Positions 50,553 to 59,714 of a DNA stretch of 64,000 nt are shown here, piece after piece; position 1 is the first letter of the stretch; the number at the start of each line of letters is the position of its first letter. The notes beneath the pieces are model-generated. The model ran no database searches, was not told where the DNA came from, and saw only the letters and a list, made by a program, of their open reading frames with translations. Position numbers and translations under genes: made by a program. The stretch lies in the NCBI GenBank assembly GCA_033721235.1, contig JAWWAY010000002.1, positions 254,059-318,058 on the forward strand, in the 5' to 3' direction. The DNA comes from UBA5078 sp033721235. GTDB lineage: Bacteria; Pseudomonadota; Gammaproteobacteria; Pseudomonadales; Pseudohongiellaceae.

Positions 50553-52142
50553 ATGTCTGACACTTCACAAATCACAGCCGATGCTGATTTATTCCGCCTC
50601 GTGGTAGAGGCCGCCCCAAATGCCATGGTCATGATCAACAGTGACGGCATTATTAGCCTAGTAAACAGTCAGACCGAGCGTATCTTCGGCTATTCGCGCA
50701 GCGAAATGATTGGTGAGCCAGTCGAAATGCTCGTCAATATGGGCTTGAGAGAGCGTCATGTTAAGTATCGTGACGCCTATCTTATCAAGCCAGAAGTGCG
50801 CTCAATGGGGGCAGGACGCGAGCTCTTAGCGCTGCGCAAAAACGGTACTGAGTTTCCCGTTGAAATTGGCCTAAACCCAATTCCTACCAATAAAGGCGTG
50901 GGAGTCCTCGCCGCAATCGTGGACATTAGCGAGCGGCGCAAGGCCGAGCAAGAGCGTGAAGAGCTCGAAGCCCATGTCAGGCACTCACAAAAACTGGAAA
51001 GCTTAGGCGTACTTGCTGGCGGTATAGCGCATGATTTTAACAACCTATTAGCCGCTATTCTTGGCAATGCCGAAATTGCTCAAGCTAGGCTACCCATGGG
51101 GTCTCCCGCATCAAACTATATACAAAACATCTTAACGGCCTCTCAAAGAGCCGCCGAACTCACTAGGCAAATGCTGGCTTATTCTGGCCGTGGGCGCTTC
51201 GAAGTTAAGCGTATCAATGTCTCCAAAGCAGTAGAGGAAATGTCAGAGCTGCTGCGCGTGACGCTATCAAAAAAAGCAGAACTAAAGTTCAGCTTCGATG
51301 AGCAAACACCGGAGATAGAAGTGGATTCAGCCCAGTTCAATCAGGTATTGCTAAACCTCATCACCAATGCCAACGAGGCGCTTCCAGACGAAGGGGGTAT
51401 AGTCTCAGTGAGCACGGGCTTAGTGTACGCTGACTCAGAGTACCTGTCTTCTTGTGCAGTCAGCGGCACAACCCAGCCAGGCGCATACGCTTATATCGAA
51501 GTCTCCGACACCGGCTCTGGGATGAGTACCGAAACCCTTTCGCGCATTTTCGATCCGTTTTTCACCACCAAATTCACAGGCCGAGGGCTTGGCCTATCTG
51601 CTGTTCTCGGGATCGTACGAGGCCACTGCGGGGCTATCAAGGTCGACTCTATAATCGGCCGAGGCACCAGCTTTAAAGTACTACTACCCGCACCAGAGAG
51701 CCATCCGACAGGCAAGCTCGACTCTGTCTTGCCCGCACAACAAAGCGATAAGCTGAGAAAAGGCTATATACTGCTTGCGGACGATGAGGAACTAGTACGC
51801 CACGCCACAGGAACACAGCTCGAAAGCATGGGCTTTTCGGTTATTCACGCCGTCAATGGCAAAGAGGCTGTGCTATTACAAAAAGAGTATGCCGACAAGT
51901 TAAGCCTCGCAATTTTAGATTTAACCATGCCACAAATGGATGGCGATGAGGCGGCAAGGCAGATCATTCAAACCAGCCCTGACCTACCCATTATCTTAAC
52001 GAGCGGATACAGCACCCAGGATCTATCCATGCGTTTGAGAGATAATGCGAAACTGGTGATATTGCCCAAACCAGCATCACTAGTCGACTTAGGCAATGCA
52101 ATAAGAGAAGCCCTTTCCCACGGAGAGACTAGGAAGTCTTAG
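50553..52142 (+). CDS. PAS hybrid histidine kinase
   Basis: A soluble 529-residue hybrid kinase. Order: a PAS domain (~8-130, VVEAAPNAMVMINSDGIISLVNSQTERIFGYS), HisKA with HSQKLESLGVLAGGIAHDFNNLL, an HATPase with the N box LLNLITNANEALPDEGG, and a C-terminal receiver with acidic DDEE and phospho-acceptor Asp in AILDLTMPQMDGDEA. No transmembrane helix. GAGG at 50540-50543 is better spaced for the ATG at 50553 than for 50544. It overlaps the 3' end of the opposing MscS gene by 14 bases. Target unknown. Confidence 0.92.
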   Translation: MSDTSQITADADLFRLVVEAAPNAMVMINSDGIISLVNSQTERIFGYSRSEMIGEPVEMLVNMGLRERHVKYRDAYLIKPEVRSMGAGRELLALRKNGTEFPVEIGLNPIPTNKGVGVLAAIVDISERRKAEQEREELEAHVRHSQKLESLGVLAGGIAHDFNNLLAAILGNAEIAQARLPMGSPASNYIQNILTASQRAAELTRQMLAYSGRGRFEVKRINVSKAVEEMSELLRVTLSKKAELKFSFDEQTPEIEVDSAQFNQVLLNLITNANEALPDEGGIVSVSTGLVYADSEYLSSCAVSGTTQPGAYAYIEVSDTGSGMSTETLSRIFDPFFTTKFTGRGLGLSAVLGIVRGHCGAIKVDSIIGRGTSFKVLLPAPESHPTGKLDSVLPAQQSDKLRKGYILLADDEELVRHATGTQLESMGFSVIHAVNGKEAVLLQKEYADKLSLAILDLTMPQMDGDEAARQIIQTSPDLPIILTSGYSTQDLSMRLRDNAKLVILPKPASLVDLGNAIREALSHGETRKS

Positions 52143-53379
52143 TGACACCTGACACCAATTGACGCATATCTTTACCGCTAGGACTTTGAAATACTTGCAG
52201 TCCAAACTCGGGCACTATAGCAAGAAGATGATCAAAGATATCCGACTGTATGCCCTCATAAGCTTCCCAGGCAGTTGTATTGGTGAAGCAATAGATCTCC
52301 AAAGGAATACCATCTGGGGTTGGAGCCAACTGTCGCACCATTAGAGTCATGTCTTGATGCACCCCAGGATGGCTTTGGAGATAATGTTCTATATATGCCC
52401 TGAAGGTACCTATATTAGTGACTCTTCGCATATTAAGGGCCTTATCGCCCCTGTTTTCCAATTCCTTGTTCCACTGCGCAATCTCTTTGGTTTTATCATT
52501 CAAATAATCTACGAGCAAATTAAAACCATACAAGTGTTCTAGGTCTTTGTTATCAAGGAAGCGAATGCTTTGCTGATCTAACAGAATCGAGCGCTTGATA
52601 CGCCTACCACCGGACTCCTGCATGCCCCGCCAGTTTTTGAAAGGGTCGGAGATAAAGCGTTTAGTAGGAACCGTTGTAATGGTCTTATCGAAGTTTTGAA
52701 TTTTGACCGTATGCAGAGCGATATCGATGACATCACCATCAGCGTTTACTTGTGGCAACTCAACCCAGTCACCTACACGAATAATATCGTTTGATGAAAT
52801 CTGCACGCTGGCCACCAAGGACAGCAGTGTATCTTGGAAAATCAAAATAAGAACGGCTGCCATGGCGCCGAGGCCAGACAAGAGTATCAGCGGGGACCGG
52901 TCCAATAGCGCCGCAACGGCAAGAATCAGGGCAATCGCGTAAATAGCAATCTTTAGGACCTGAATATAGCCCTTAATTGGCCTCAAGTAGGCATCGGGGC
53001 GTCGTTCGTATAATGTATTAATCAGGGTAAAAACGCCGCTTACTGCGACTGCCACAACAACCACAATCGTCGCGCCGCAGACATTGCGAATCGTCGCAAC
53101 TAAGGCCTCGGGCAGATTAGGAACAAAATTCACCCCTATGGAGATGATTATGGCGGGCACCACATTCGCAAGACGAGCGACCACTTTGGAGTCTAGTACC
53201 GCGCTGTCCAAGCCCGCGCTAGTTGCGCGCAATGCACGGTAAATGCCTCTCACCAAAATGCGTTTCACCACCCAGTTCGCTAACCAGGCGGCAACAAACA
53301 GCATGGCCAAACTGAACGCGGAATAAAATTCTGGGTACTGTTCAGCCCACTCTAGTAGAAAGAAGTTTTCTAGCGACAT
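52129..53379 (-). CDS. YbdG-type mechanosensitive channel (MscS family)
   Basis: A 416-residue MscS-family channel of the YbdG group. Five to six N-terminal hydrophobic helices lead to the pore helix region LLSGLGAMAAVLILIFQDTLLSLVASVQISSNDIIRVGDWVEL and a cytoplasmic beta domain (VDIALHTVKIQNFDKTITTVPTKRFISDPFKNWRGM). Length matches E. coli YbdG. Such channels release solutes during hypo-osmotic shock, which would complement ectoine accumulation. It overlaps the hybrid kinase 3' end. Confidence 0.92.
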   Translation of the reverse strand: MSLENFFLLEWAEQYPEFYSAFSLAMLFVAAWLANWVVKRILVRGIYRALRATSAGLDSAVLDSKVVARLANVVPAIIISIGVNFVPNLPEALVATIRNVCGATIVVVVAVAVSGVFTLINTLYERRPDAYLRPIKGYIQVLKIAIYAIALILAVAALLDRSPLILLSGLGAMAAVLILIFQDTLLSLVASVQISSNDIIRVGDWVELPQVNADGDVIDIALHTVKIQNFDKTITTVPTKRFISDPFKNWRGMQESGGRRIKRSILLDQQSIRFLDNKDLEHLYGFNLLVDYLNDKTKEIAQWNKELENRGDKALNMRRVTNIGTFRAYIEHYLQSHPGVHQDMTLMVRQLAPTPDGIPLEIYCFTNTTAWEAYEGIQSDIFDHLLAIVPEFGLQVFQSPSGKDMRQLVSGVTKTS

Positions 53380-53468
53380 TAAGCGTTCCTGCTATCACAA
53401 ATTCATATGCGAGACGTATTATCCAACACATTCCTTGTAACAACCACCATTGCCTATAGCCCAATAGA

Positions 53469-53499
53469 AAAGGCCTTCTAACTGCAGTCGAAGGCCTTT
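53469..53499. terminator. Terminator after the TonB-dependent receptor gene
   Basis: A perfect 10-bp stem AAAGGCCTTC (53469-53478) with 53490-53499, 11-base loop. T runs flank both sides, so it may work in both directions. Confidence 0.8.
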
Positions 53500-53517
53500 G
53501 AGCTATTTTCAGCGTCA

Positions 53518-55659
53518 CTAGAATGTGCCATTAATCTTTAAAGATAACACGCGCCCGCCCATTCCGCATTGATCTTCTATTTCTTCGATCACGCCGCTAG
53601 TAATCGCGCCGACAAACCGCTGGCGCTCCCTGCACTGCTTGTTATTGGTGGCATTGCGTATATCGAAACGGAAAGTAAGATCATTGAAGGCCACTAGCTC
53701 CACAAATGCAGACACGTTTGGATCCCCTGCATACAACTCTATATCATCGATATCATAGCGCTTCATATTGCCATCGAAGCGATTATTCCAGTTCATGCCA
53801 TAGTTGAGCCTTAGGCTAGGAATGTCGTGGCGAAACCCCAACTGCAACCTGCCGCGATTATAGCTGGCAAAACGGCGCTCTATGCCCAGGAAGGGATCAG
53901 TAATCTTGGAGTCCTGCACATTGAAGCTGGATGTCACCAATAGATTAGGCATGTCGATGATGTTCATTCGAACGCTAGCACTGAGGTTCAAGCCATACAT
54001 TATGCCGTCACCAATATTACCATTGGCAGAGGCTAGGCTTGTCCCTGTGGAAACATCTATGCGCTCAATCACGTCAATATGCTTCATATAGAACACATCG
54101 CCATCCAGCACTCCAATATCATCAGGAAGCCGATATTCAAAGCCAAGCTCTGTGCGCAGCACTTGTTCTTGCTTTAAGTTCGCGTTACCTGCCTGAGTGT
54201 TAGCGTCGTTATCTTGATTGTCGGTAGCGGCGACAAAGTCATTGAAGCTAAGTTGCCTTACAATCTTCTCTGCCTTCCAGTTCAGCTGAAAACTGGAGTT
54301 GACGTCATAACGCAAATCCACTTTTGGCTTAAAAAAACCAAAATCGCGCTGATTGTAGACATCTCCTGTTTGCGTAATCTCCGACATCTCATAAACCAAA
54401 GAAGTCTCTAAGCTTAGCTTGGGGCTGATTTTCCAGTTATGAACAACGAAGGGCTCTACGCGAATTTCCTCCACAGTGGAGTTGGCGTTATTAACATTCT
54501 GTGGCACAAGGCCGCCAAACGCATCTGAAGGGGTTCCCGCGGAATTTGGCAAGCCCAACTTCAAACTAGAATCCAATATTGTTTGCGCACGCTCGGCACC
54601 AAACTCCAAGTCTTGCCCATCAGCAAGGCCCATCGTGTAGGAGCTGCGCACAATCCTTTCTTGATTAGTCTTAGCACTCGAAATAAATCGGTTTTTAGTC
54701 TCAGCACCATCAGCCGCAATATCGTAGCGCTCCTTTACATTGGAGTAATTGCGCTCATTGGTAATGAACAATACCTTGAAGCGATGTCCATTATTAAACT
54801 TGTACTCATAGTCACCGCCTATTTCCCATCGATCGTCCTTACCGGGGTTATCCTCTCGCTCACGAGTGACAATATTCGGCTGCACCCTCAGATCAGTTGT
54901 CCACCAATACTCCTCTGCCGGATCATCTTCTTGTCTGTAAAGACCATTAAGGCGAACGCTGCTGTTCTCATTAATATCGTAAGCAATATTGCTGGTATAG
55001 GAATACGTGGTTTGCTCTCTAATGCGCTCAGAGCGCACTTCATCATTAAGCGAGTAATCACCAAGACGGCTGGTCTCTTTAATCACATAGTGATCATAGC
55101 GAGGTTCAGCCTCAGCACTTAGCAACAAAGAGAGATCGCCAAACCGGCCGCTATAGGCAAGAGAACCCCCAGGCTGAGTGTGATGATCTAAGTAACGATC
55201 CACATTGACTTGATAGGAGAGGCTCGTTGCGTCCAAGGCCTCCAAGAGTACGACATTAATAATTTGACTGCCTCGAACATCGAGATCGCCGGATGTGCCT
55301 CGAATGATTTCGATGTACTCAACCTGAGATGAACTGATACGCGAAAGCTGGCTGCTAGACTGATTGCCCTTGCCGGCCATTCGCTTACCATCGATCAATA
55401 TCTGTTCGCCTCCACCTGCACCGAGGCCTCGCCCACCACCGCCGCCATTAGGGTTAAAGCCTCCCGTAGGGGAGCCCACACCAGGAATTCGATTGAGCAT
55501 GTCCTGTGCCGTTACGGGAGCCCACTCTTCAAAGTAATCGGCACTATAGCGCACCGTGGTATCAGACTCTTGTGCACTTACGGTAGCAGAAAGATTCGCA
55601 CCCACAAGAAAAATAGAGGCCGCCAACAGCGACTTGGAGAAGAATGCCCTCATGCTCAC
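53518..55659 (-). CDS. TonB-dependent outer-membrane receptor
   Basis: A signal peptide (KSLLAASIFLVGANLSATVSAQ) is followed by a plug domain with APVTAQDMLNRIPGVGSPTGG, a Gly-rich segment (NGGGGGRGLGAGGG) and EQILIDGKRMAGKGNQSSSQLSRISSSQVEYIEIIRG. The remainder is a 22-strand barrel of alternating residues ending in SLKINGTF with the terminal Phe of outer-membrane proteins. Length is 713 residues. No siderophore or sugar genes are nearby, so the ligand is unknown. GTG at 55659 or ATG at 55653 may be the start. Confidence 0.9.
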   Translation of the reverse strand: MSMRAFFSKSLLAASIFLVGANLSATVSAQESDTTVRYSADYFEEWAPVTAQDMLNRIPGVGSPTGGFNPNGGGGGRGLGAGGGEQILIDGKRMAGKGNQSSSQLSRISSSQVEYIEIIRGTSGDLDVRGSQIINVVLLEALDATSLSYQVNVDRYLDHHTQPGGSLAYSGRFGDLSLLLSAEAEPRYDHYVIKETSRLGDYSLNDEVRSERIREQTTYSYTSNIAYDINENSSVRLNGLYRQEDDPAEEYWWTTDLRVQPNIVTREREDNPGKDDRWEIGGDYEYKFNNGHRFKVLFITNERNYSNVKERYDIAADGAETKNRFISSAKTNQERIVRSSYTMGLADGQDLEFGAERAQTILDSSLKLGLPNSAGTPSDAFGGLVPQNVNNANSTVEEIRVEPFVVHNWKISPKLSLETSLVYEMSEITQTGDVYNQRDFGFFKPKVDLRYDVNSSFQLNWKAEKIVRQLSFNDFVAATDNQDNDANTQAGNANLKQEQVLRTELGFEYRLPDDIGVLDGDVFYMKHIDVIERIDVSTGTSLASANGNIGDGIMYGLNLSASVRMNIIDMPNLLVTSSFNVQDSKITDPFLGIERRFASYNRGRLQLGFRHDIPSLRLNYGMNWNNRFDGNMKRYDIDDIELYAGDPNVSAFVELVAFNDLTFRFDIRNATNNKQCRERQRFVGAITSGVIEEIEDQCGMGGRVLSLKINGTF

Positions 55660-55816
55660 ATACCCGTGTCAAAAAAAGAGTGCGTACGCTATAAAAAAAC
55701 CGGAGCAGATGCAATTGAATATCATTTGCTAGGCGCAAAATAAGATTTTTGCCATATTTGCGGCGAATTCTGTAGCAAACATGTTACAAATGCCCCTTAA
55801 AATAGGCATAGCCCTG

Positions 55817-55838
55817 AAAGCGATAGAACGATCGCTTT
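55817..55838. other. Hairpin between receptor and AtaL-like gene
   Basis: AAAGCGAT at 55817-55824 pairs with 55831-55838, 6-base loop. It lies in the divergent promoter region and may be an operator or RNA hairpin. Confidence 0.35.
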
Positions 55839-55921
55839 ATTGCACTGGGGCGCCCACATGACAGAAAACCATCAAAACCATTAAAATAGAGTCTTTTTGT
55901 TTAGGCTGCGGAGACTCCCCA

Positions 55922-56404
55922 TTGCTCGAATTTCAACACATCATTCAAATAAACGACCCTGCACATACAGACATAGCAGACATTCCTAAGCGAGATCTTT
56001 GGAATGCATTGGTGTTCAGAGCTAAATGCCCAGCTTATTTTAATCCAACGCTTGCGAGTAAAATTGAAGTTATTTCGGAGTCAGAGTTCTTGCGCCATCT
56101 TACATTCGGAGGGGAAACACTAAGCGATAAAATTGTACTAGTAGAACATGAGAGCATTCATACCAGTACGGGAAAGAATACTCAGTCGATGTTCGCCGAA
56201 AGTAAAACTACGATAGAAGAGCCCGCAGCGGGACATTTAATTGTCCGCTTTGAGTATCGCCGCGACTCCGCCAATGTCCCCGGCGAAATGGAAATAGACC
56301 CTTACATAAAGAAGGCTTATCTGCAAAACGACTTGGATGCTATCAGAACAATTCGAGAGCTAGTGCGAACCGGCATTCCCGATGCCGATTCATGGATTCA
56401 ATGA
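55922..56404 (+). CDS. AtaL-like (DUF1857) SRPBCC protein
   Basis: A 160-residue START/SRPBCC-like protein. HIIQINDP...DIPKRDLWNALVFRAKCPAYFNP is the DUF1857/AtaL pattern known from fungal clusters and many bacteria, where it may bind small hydrophobic ligands. The start is TTG at 55922, with GGAG 8 bases upstream. It overlaps the end of the opposing lipoprotein gene by 15 bases. No partner genes are adjacent. Confidence 0.75.
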   Translation: MLEFQHIIQINDPAHTDIADIPKRDLWNALVFRAKCPAYFNPTLASKIEVISESEFLRHLTFGGETLSDKIVLVEHESIHTSTGKNTQSMFAESKTTIEEPAAGHLIVRFEYRRDSANVPGEMEIDPYIKKAYLQNDLDAIRTIRELVRTGIPDADSWIQ

Positions 56405-56920
56405 GAGCTCTAACTGCTTCGCATAGCGCTGCTCATTGACGGCCTCGGCCTCCAAACTGCCGTCCAGCACCCGCTCCACATCCTCAGTAATGAGCTGCAT
56501 TGATGACTTGCGAGCCTCAAGCGCAAAGTCTGATTGGATGACGCTGCCCCAAAGACTTAGCATCGCAGTATCGATTTTGCGCACTGAGTTATCCTTTGCC
56601 CACTCCGCGGAAATCTGCGCCCCCAAATAGCGCAACTCTTGCTGCATCTGTTTAAGATCGGCTCCCACTAAACCAAACAACATATTCTCGCGCAGATCTT
56701 TCCACCCAGTGGGCATTAATTCCCACCCCTGATAGAAGCGGACAACCCAAGTCAGATAATCTAATTCGCTTTGTAGCTGACGGTTTTTTTCATCGGCGTG
56801 ATAAACATCGAGAAAATACGCCTGCTCAGGAAGCTGTGATGGCCAGTCCTCAATGACTCTGGTGCTGCTGCAGGACTGAAGCAAGACAAGCAGTAAGAGA
56901 AAAGCAACGCTCTTACGCAC
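56390..56920 (-). CDS. Hypothetical lipoprotein
   Basis: A 176-residue protein beginning MRKSVAFLLLLVLLQSC, which gives a lipobox with the cysteine at residue 17. The mature part is helical and charged with no recognised domain. GTG at 56920 with GAGGG 7 bases upstream is preferred over the ATG at 56944. It is downstream of the NarL-type regulator by about 85 bases on the same strand. Confidence 0.75.
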   Translation of the reverse strand: MRKSVAFLLLLVLLQSCSSTRVIEDWPSQLPEQAYFLDVYHADEKNRQLQSELDYLTWVVRFYQGWELMPTGWKDLRENMLFGLVGADLKQMQQELRYLGAQISAEWAKDNSVRKIDTAMLSLWGSVIQSDFALEARKSSMQLITEDVERVLDGSLEAEAVNEQRYAKQLELSLNP

Positions 56921-57004
56921 AACAAAACCCTCTTTCGAATACATGGAGCCCGCATACTATCAGGATTTACAATTGGACGCAGGACCCAAGTGCCCAGCCA
57001 TAAG

Positions 57005-57658
57005 CTATGCGGAGTCGATTATCCCAAGCCGGACGGCTTCGAGAGTCAGCTCGGAGCGATTGCTCACTGAAAGTTTGGAGTAGATGCTCTTCACATAGCC
57101 CTTAACGGTATCGGGGGCTAACTTCAGCATACTCGCTGCCTCCTCAACGCTGTAGCCCTTGCCAATTAGGCAAACGACATCTTCCTCTCTAGGCGTGAGC
57201 TTAACGGCATTCAAAGCCTCACCCTGGTTATTAAAATGATCAATCAGGCGCTGGGAGGAGGCTGCCGATAAGGCAGGTTTATTCTTACGAATGCCTTGAA
57301 GATAGCTAACGATTCGTTCTCTATCCTGATCTTTGAGAATATAGCCCTTAGCACCAGACTTTAGAGCCGTGAACAAATTCTTATCGTCATCATAGATAGT
57401 GGCTACCACTACATAGCAAGATTGAGTCCCCCGCCCAAGCTCTTTAATTAAGTCGATACCGCTACCATCAGGAAGACCCAGGTCGAGCAAAGCCAAGCTA
57501 AACTCAGTATTACTCATTGCTGTGCGTGCCTCGGCTAAGCTGCTTGCGGTATGCACGCCGAGCTTAGGAAAAGCGGAATTTACACATGAGACAAGCCACT
57601 CGAGCGTATCGAGATTATCCTCCACAATGAGCGCTTGTCCGTCTTCTAGCGATACCAT
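57005..57658 (-). CDS. NarL/LuxR-family response regulator
   Basis: A 217-residue two-domain regulator. The receiver domain has the phospho-acceptor Asp in SLALLDLGLPDGSGIDLI and the acidic pair EDN; the C-terminal LuxR HTH is LTPREEDVVCLIGKGYSVEEAASMLKLAPDTVKGYVKSIYSKLSVSNRSEL. The partner kinase is the divergent gene at 57840. Start ATG at 57658. Confidence 0.95.
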   Translation of the reverse strand: MVSLEDGQALIVEDNLDTLEWLVSCVNSAFPKLGVHTASSLAEARTAMSNTEFSLALLDLGLPDGSGIDLIKELGRGTQSCYVVVATIYDDDKNLFTALKSGAKGYILKDQDRERIVSYLQGIRKNKPALSAASSQRLIDHFNNQGEALNAVKLTPREEDVVCLIGKGYSVEEAASMLKLAPDTVKGYVKSIYSKLSVSNRSELTLEAVRLGIIDSA

Positions 57659-57839
57659 TTATTAATCCTAGCGAGCCTAACATAAGTACTGGGCATACAA
57701 TTTTGAGGCGAACTTGACTCTAGTCAACGCGCTCAAGTTTGTACACCCCCAAAAAGGGGCATCCAAACAGCCAAGTATGGCACCTATAAGCCCTGTGTAG
57801 CATAATCTGTAACAACTGCAGCACAAGCATCAACAGCCT

Positions 57840-59714
57840 ATGCAATTCACAAAGCGCCTCGCCAGAACTAGTATCACTGCCTTAAGCTTTCTTATTTGGC
57901 TTTTCAGCATCGCTACATACGCGCAAGAGGAAATAGGGATTGCAGGCACCATCGTTATCCAAGAGGTGGAGTATATCCAATGGAGCGAGCCCACTCCCCC
58001 TCCAGCCGATGCCCAATGGCAGCCGACGAGCCTGCCATTCAATGCGGGTATAGGCCTGTCCGTCAACGCATTAACAGACAACCACCGTGAGTTCATGTGG
58101 TTCCGCTTTCACCTCCAAAAGCCCTCAACTCCAGGTCGTTATGGTCTTTACTTCTGGCGTTATAATCTTGCACTGAACGTATTCTTTAATGGCAGTGAAA
58201 TTGGCGGCAGCACCTTCAAGAGCGGCTACGAGACCATGTCCTGGAATCGCCCTCTGCTTATAGAAGTTCAACAAGCGGCGTGGCAAGAGGCCGATAATAT
58301 AGTGCTGCTACGCTTACAAAGAAGCCCCTGGGGAGGAAACCTAGCACCCGTTGTTGCCGGAGATCTTGCCCCACTAAACAAGCTTTATTCTGAGCGCATG
58401 TTTCGCCAGATAGAAGTTAATGAGATATTGCTGACATTTGGCTTAAGCCTAACGGTTCTAAGCTTCTTACTCTGGAGTTTTAGGCGCAACGATTCCATTT
58501 ATCTATGGTTTTCCGGCCTGTCTTTTTCTTGGAGTATTATCACCACTCATATGGTGGTCTACTATAACCCCATCCCCTATGCCTATTGGTTACCGATAGT
58601 GCATGTCGCCCTCGACTGCTCCGCACTTTGCATGTATGGCTTCATCGGCAGACTAGTCACTTCGGCGAAAAAACCGAGGCTAGAGCGGGCCTTTCTTATC
58701 TGGACTCTACTTGCCTCTTGCTCCCATTTCCTCGTTCCGAGGGAATACTTTTGGTATAGCGCTTACAGCATTCACCTGTTTGGCACGCTAGCCTTAGCCG
58801 CCATTATTATAAGAGTTTCCTTCATTGCAATCCAAACCAAGAACCGCTATGCCGTGATAGTAAGCGCAGCCATGTTTGTGCAGATCGCACTGTTTATCCA
58901 CAATGTTTATCTTCTTTTCAGCGGCTCTACTGCACAGTGGGAGGGTTCCATGTTCTATGCTCACTATGGCATTCCGCTATTGTTTATTATATTTATCGCC
59001 ACACTCATTAGGCGCTTCGTTCTCGCCCTGCAAACCGCTGAGACTCTCAACCAAGAGCTCGAGAGAAAAGTGGCACACAGCGCAAAGATAATCGAGAAAG
59101 GCTACGCCGAACGCCGCGCCTTGGAACTTAGCCAAGCGGCAGAGAAGGAGAGACTCAAAATCTATCGTGACCTGCATGACGATGTTGGTTCGAAGCTATT
59201 ATCAATTATTCATGCGGACCGAGATAACAAGTTTTCCAGCATGGCTAGAGGAGCACTAGAGAGTCTGCGACACGCAGTATCTAAGGTTAATAACCCAGAC
59301 CAACCCATCGCCAATTTTATACAAGATATTCAAGAAGAGACTGAGCTAAGGCTTAGCGGTTCGGGACACCAGGTATCGTGGACAAACCACAGCGAGGCAC
59401 CAGAGCTAATTATCCCCTCTACGATTGCGTTTAATCTTAATAGAATTCTTAAGGAAGTTGTCAGCAATATTATTCGTCATGCGAACGCACAAGAGGTCGC
59501 AGTCGACTTACACTTTGACAGATCCAATTGGTATATTCTTATCCAAGACGACGGCAAAGGTTTCGACCCTTTCGGTCCCATGGGTAATGGCGTGGCCAAT
59601 ATGCGCAGTCGTGCTAAAGAGATCGGCACTCAACTCAATATAGAGTCCAACTTCGACACGGGCACTAGGATTAGCGCAAAAATATCCCTGGACGGTTTTA
59701 TTAAGCAGCCCTAA
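57840..59714 (+). CDS. 7TM-DISM sensor histidine kinase
   Basis: A 624-residue membrane sensor. A signal peptide precedes an extracytoplasmic domain of ~170 residues with a beta-jelly-roll pattern of the 7TMR-DISM extracellular type (EFMWFRFHLQKPSTPGRYGLYFWRYN). Seven membrane helices follow (~200-390), then a coiled coil and a NarX-type kinase core with the phosphorylated His in IYRDLHDDVGSKLL and the ATP lid IQDDGKGFDPFGPMGNGVANMRSRAKEIG. Divergent pairing with the NarL regulator gives a two-component system of unknown stimulus. Confidence 0.92.
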   Translation: MQFTKRLARTSITALSFLIWLFSIATYAQEEIGIAGTIVIQEVEYIQWSEPTPPPADAQWQPTSLPFNAGIGLSVNALTDNHREFMWFRFHLQKPSTPGRYGLYFWRYNLALNVFFNGSEIGGSTFKSGYETMSWNRPLLIEVQQAAWQEADNIVLLRLQRSPWGGNLAPVVAGDLAPLNKLYSERMFRQIEVNEILLTFGLSLTVLSFLLWSFRRNDSIYLWFSGLSFSWSIITTHMVVYYNPIPYAYWLPIVHVALDCSALCMYGFIGRLVTSAKKPRLERAFLIWTLLASCSHFLVPREYFWYSAYSIHLFGTLALAAIIIRVSFIAIQTKNRYAVIVSAAMFVQIALFIHNVYLLFSGSTAQWEGSMFYAHYGIPLLFIIFIATLIRRFVLALQTAETLNQELERKVAHSAKIIEKGYAERRALELSQAAEKERLKIYRDLHDDVGSKLLSIIHADRDNKFSSMARGALESLRHAVSKVNNPDQPIANFIQDIQEETELRLSGSGHQVSWTNHSEAPELIIPSTIAFNLNRILKEVVSNIIRHANAQEVAVDLHFDRSNWYILIQDDGKGFDPFGPMGNGVANMRSRAKEIGTQLNIESNFDTGTRISAKISLDGFIKQP

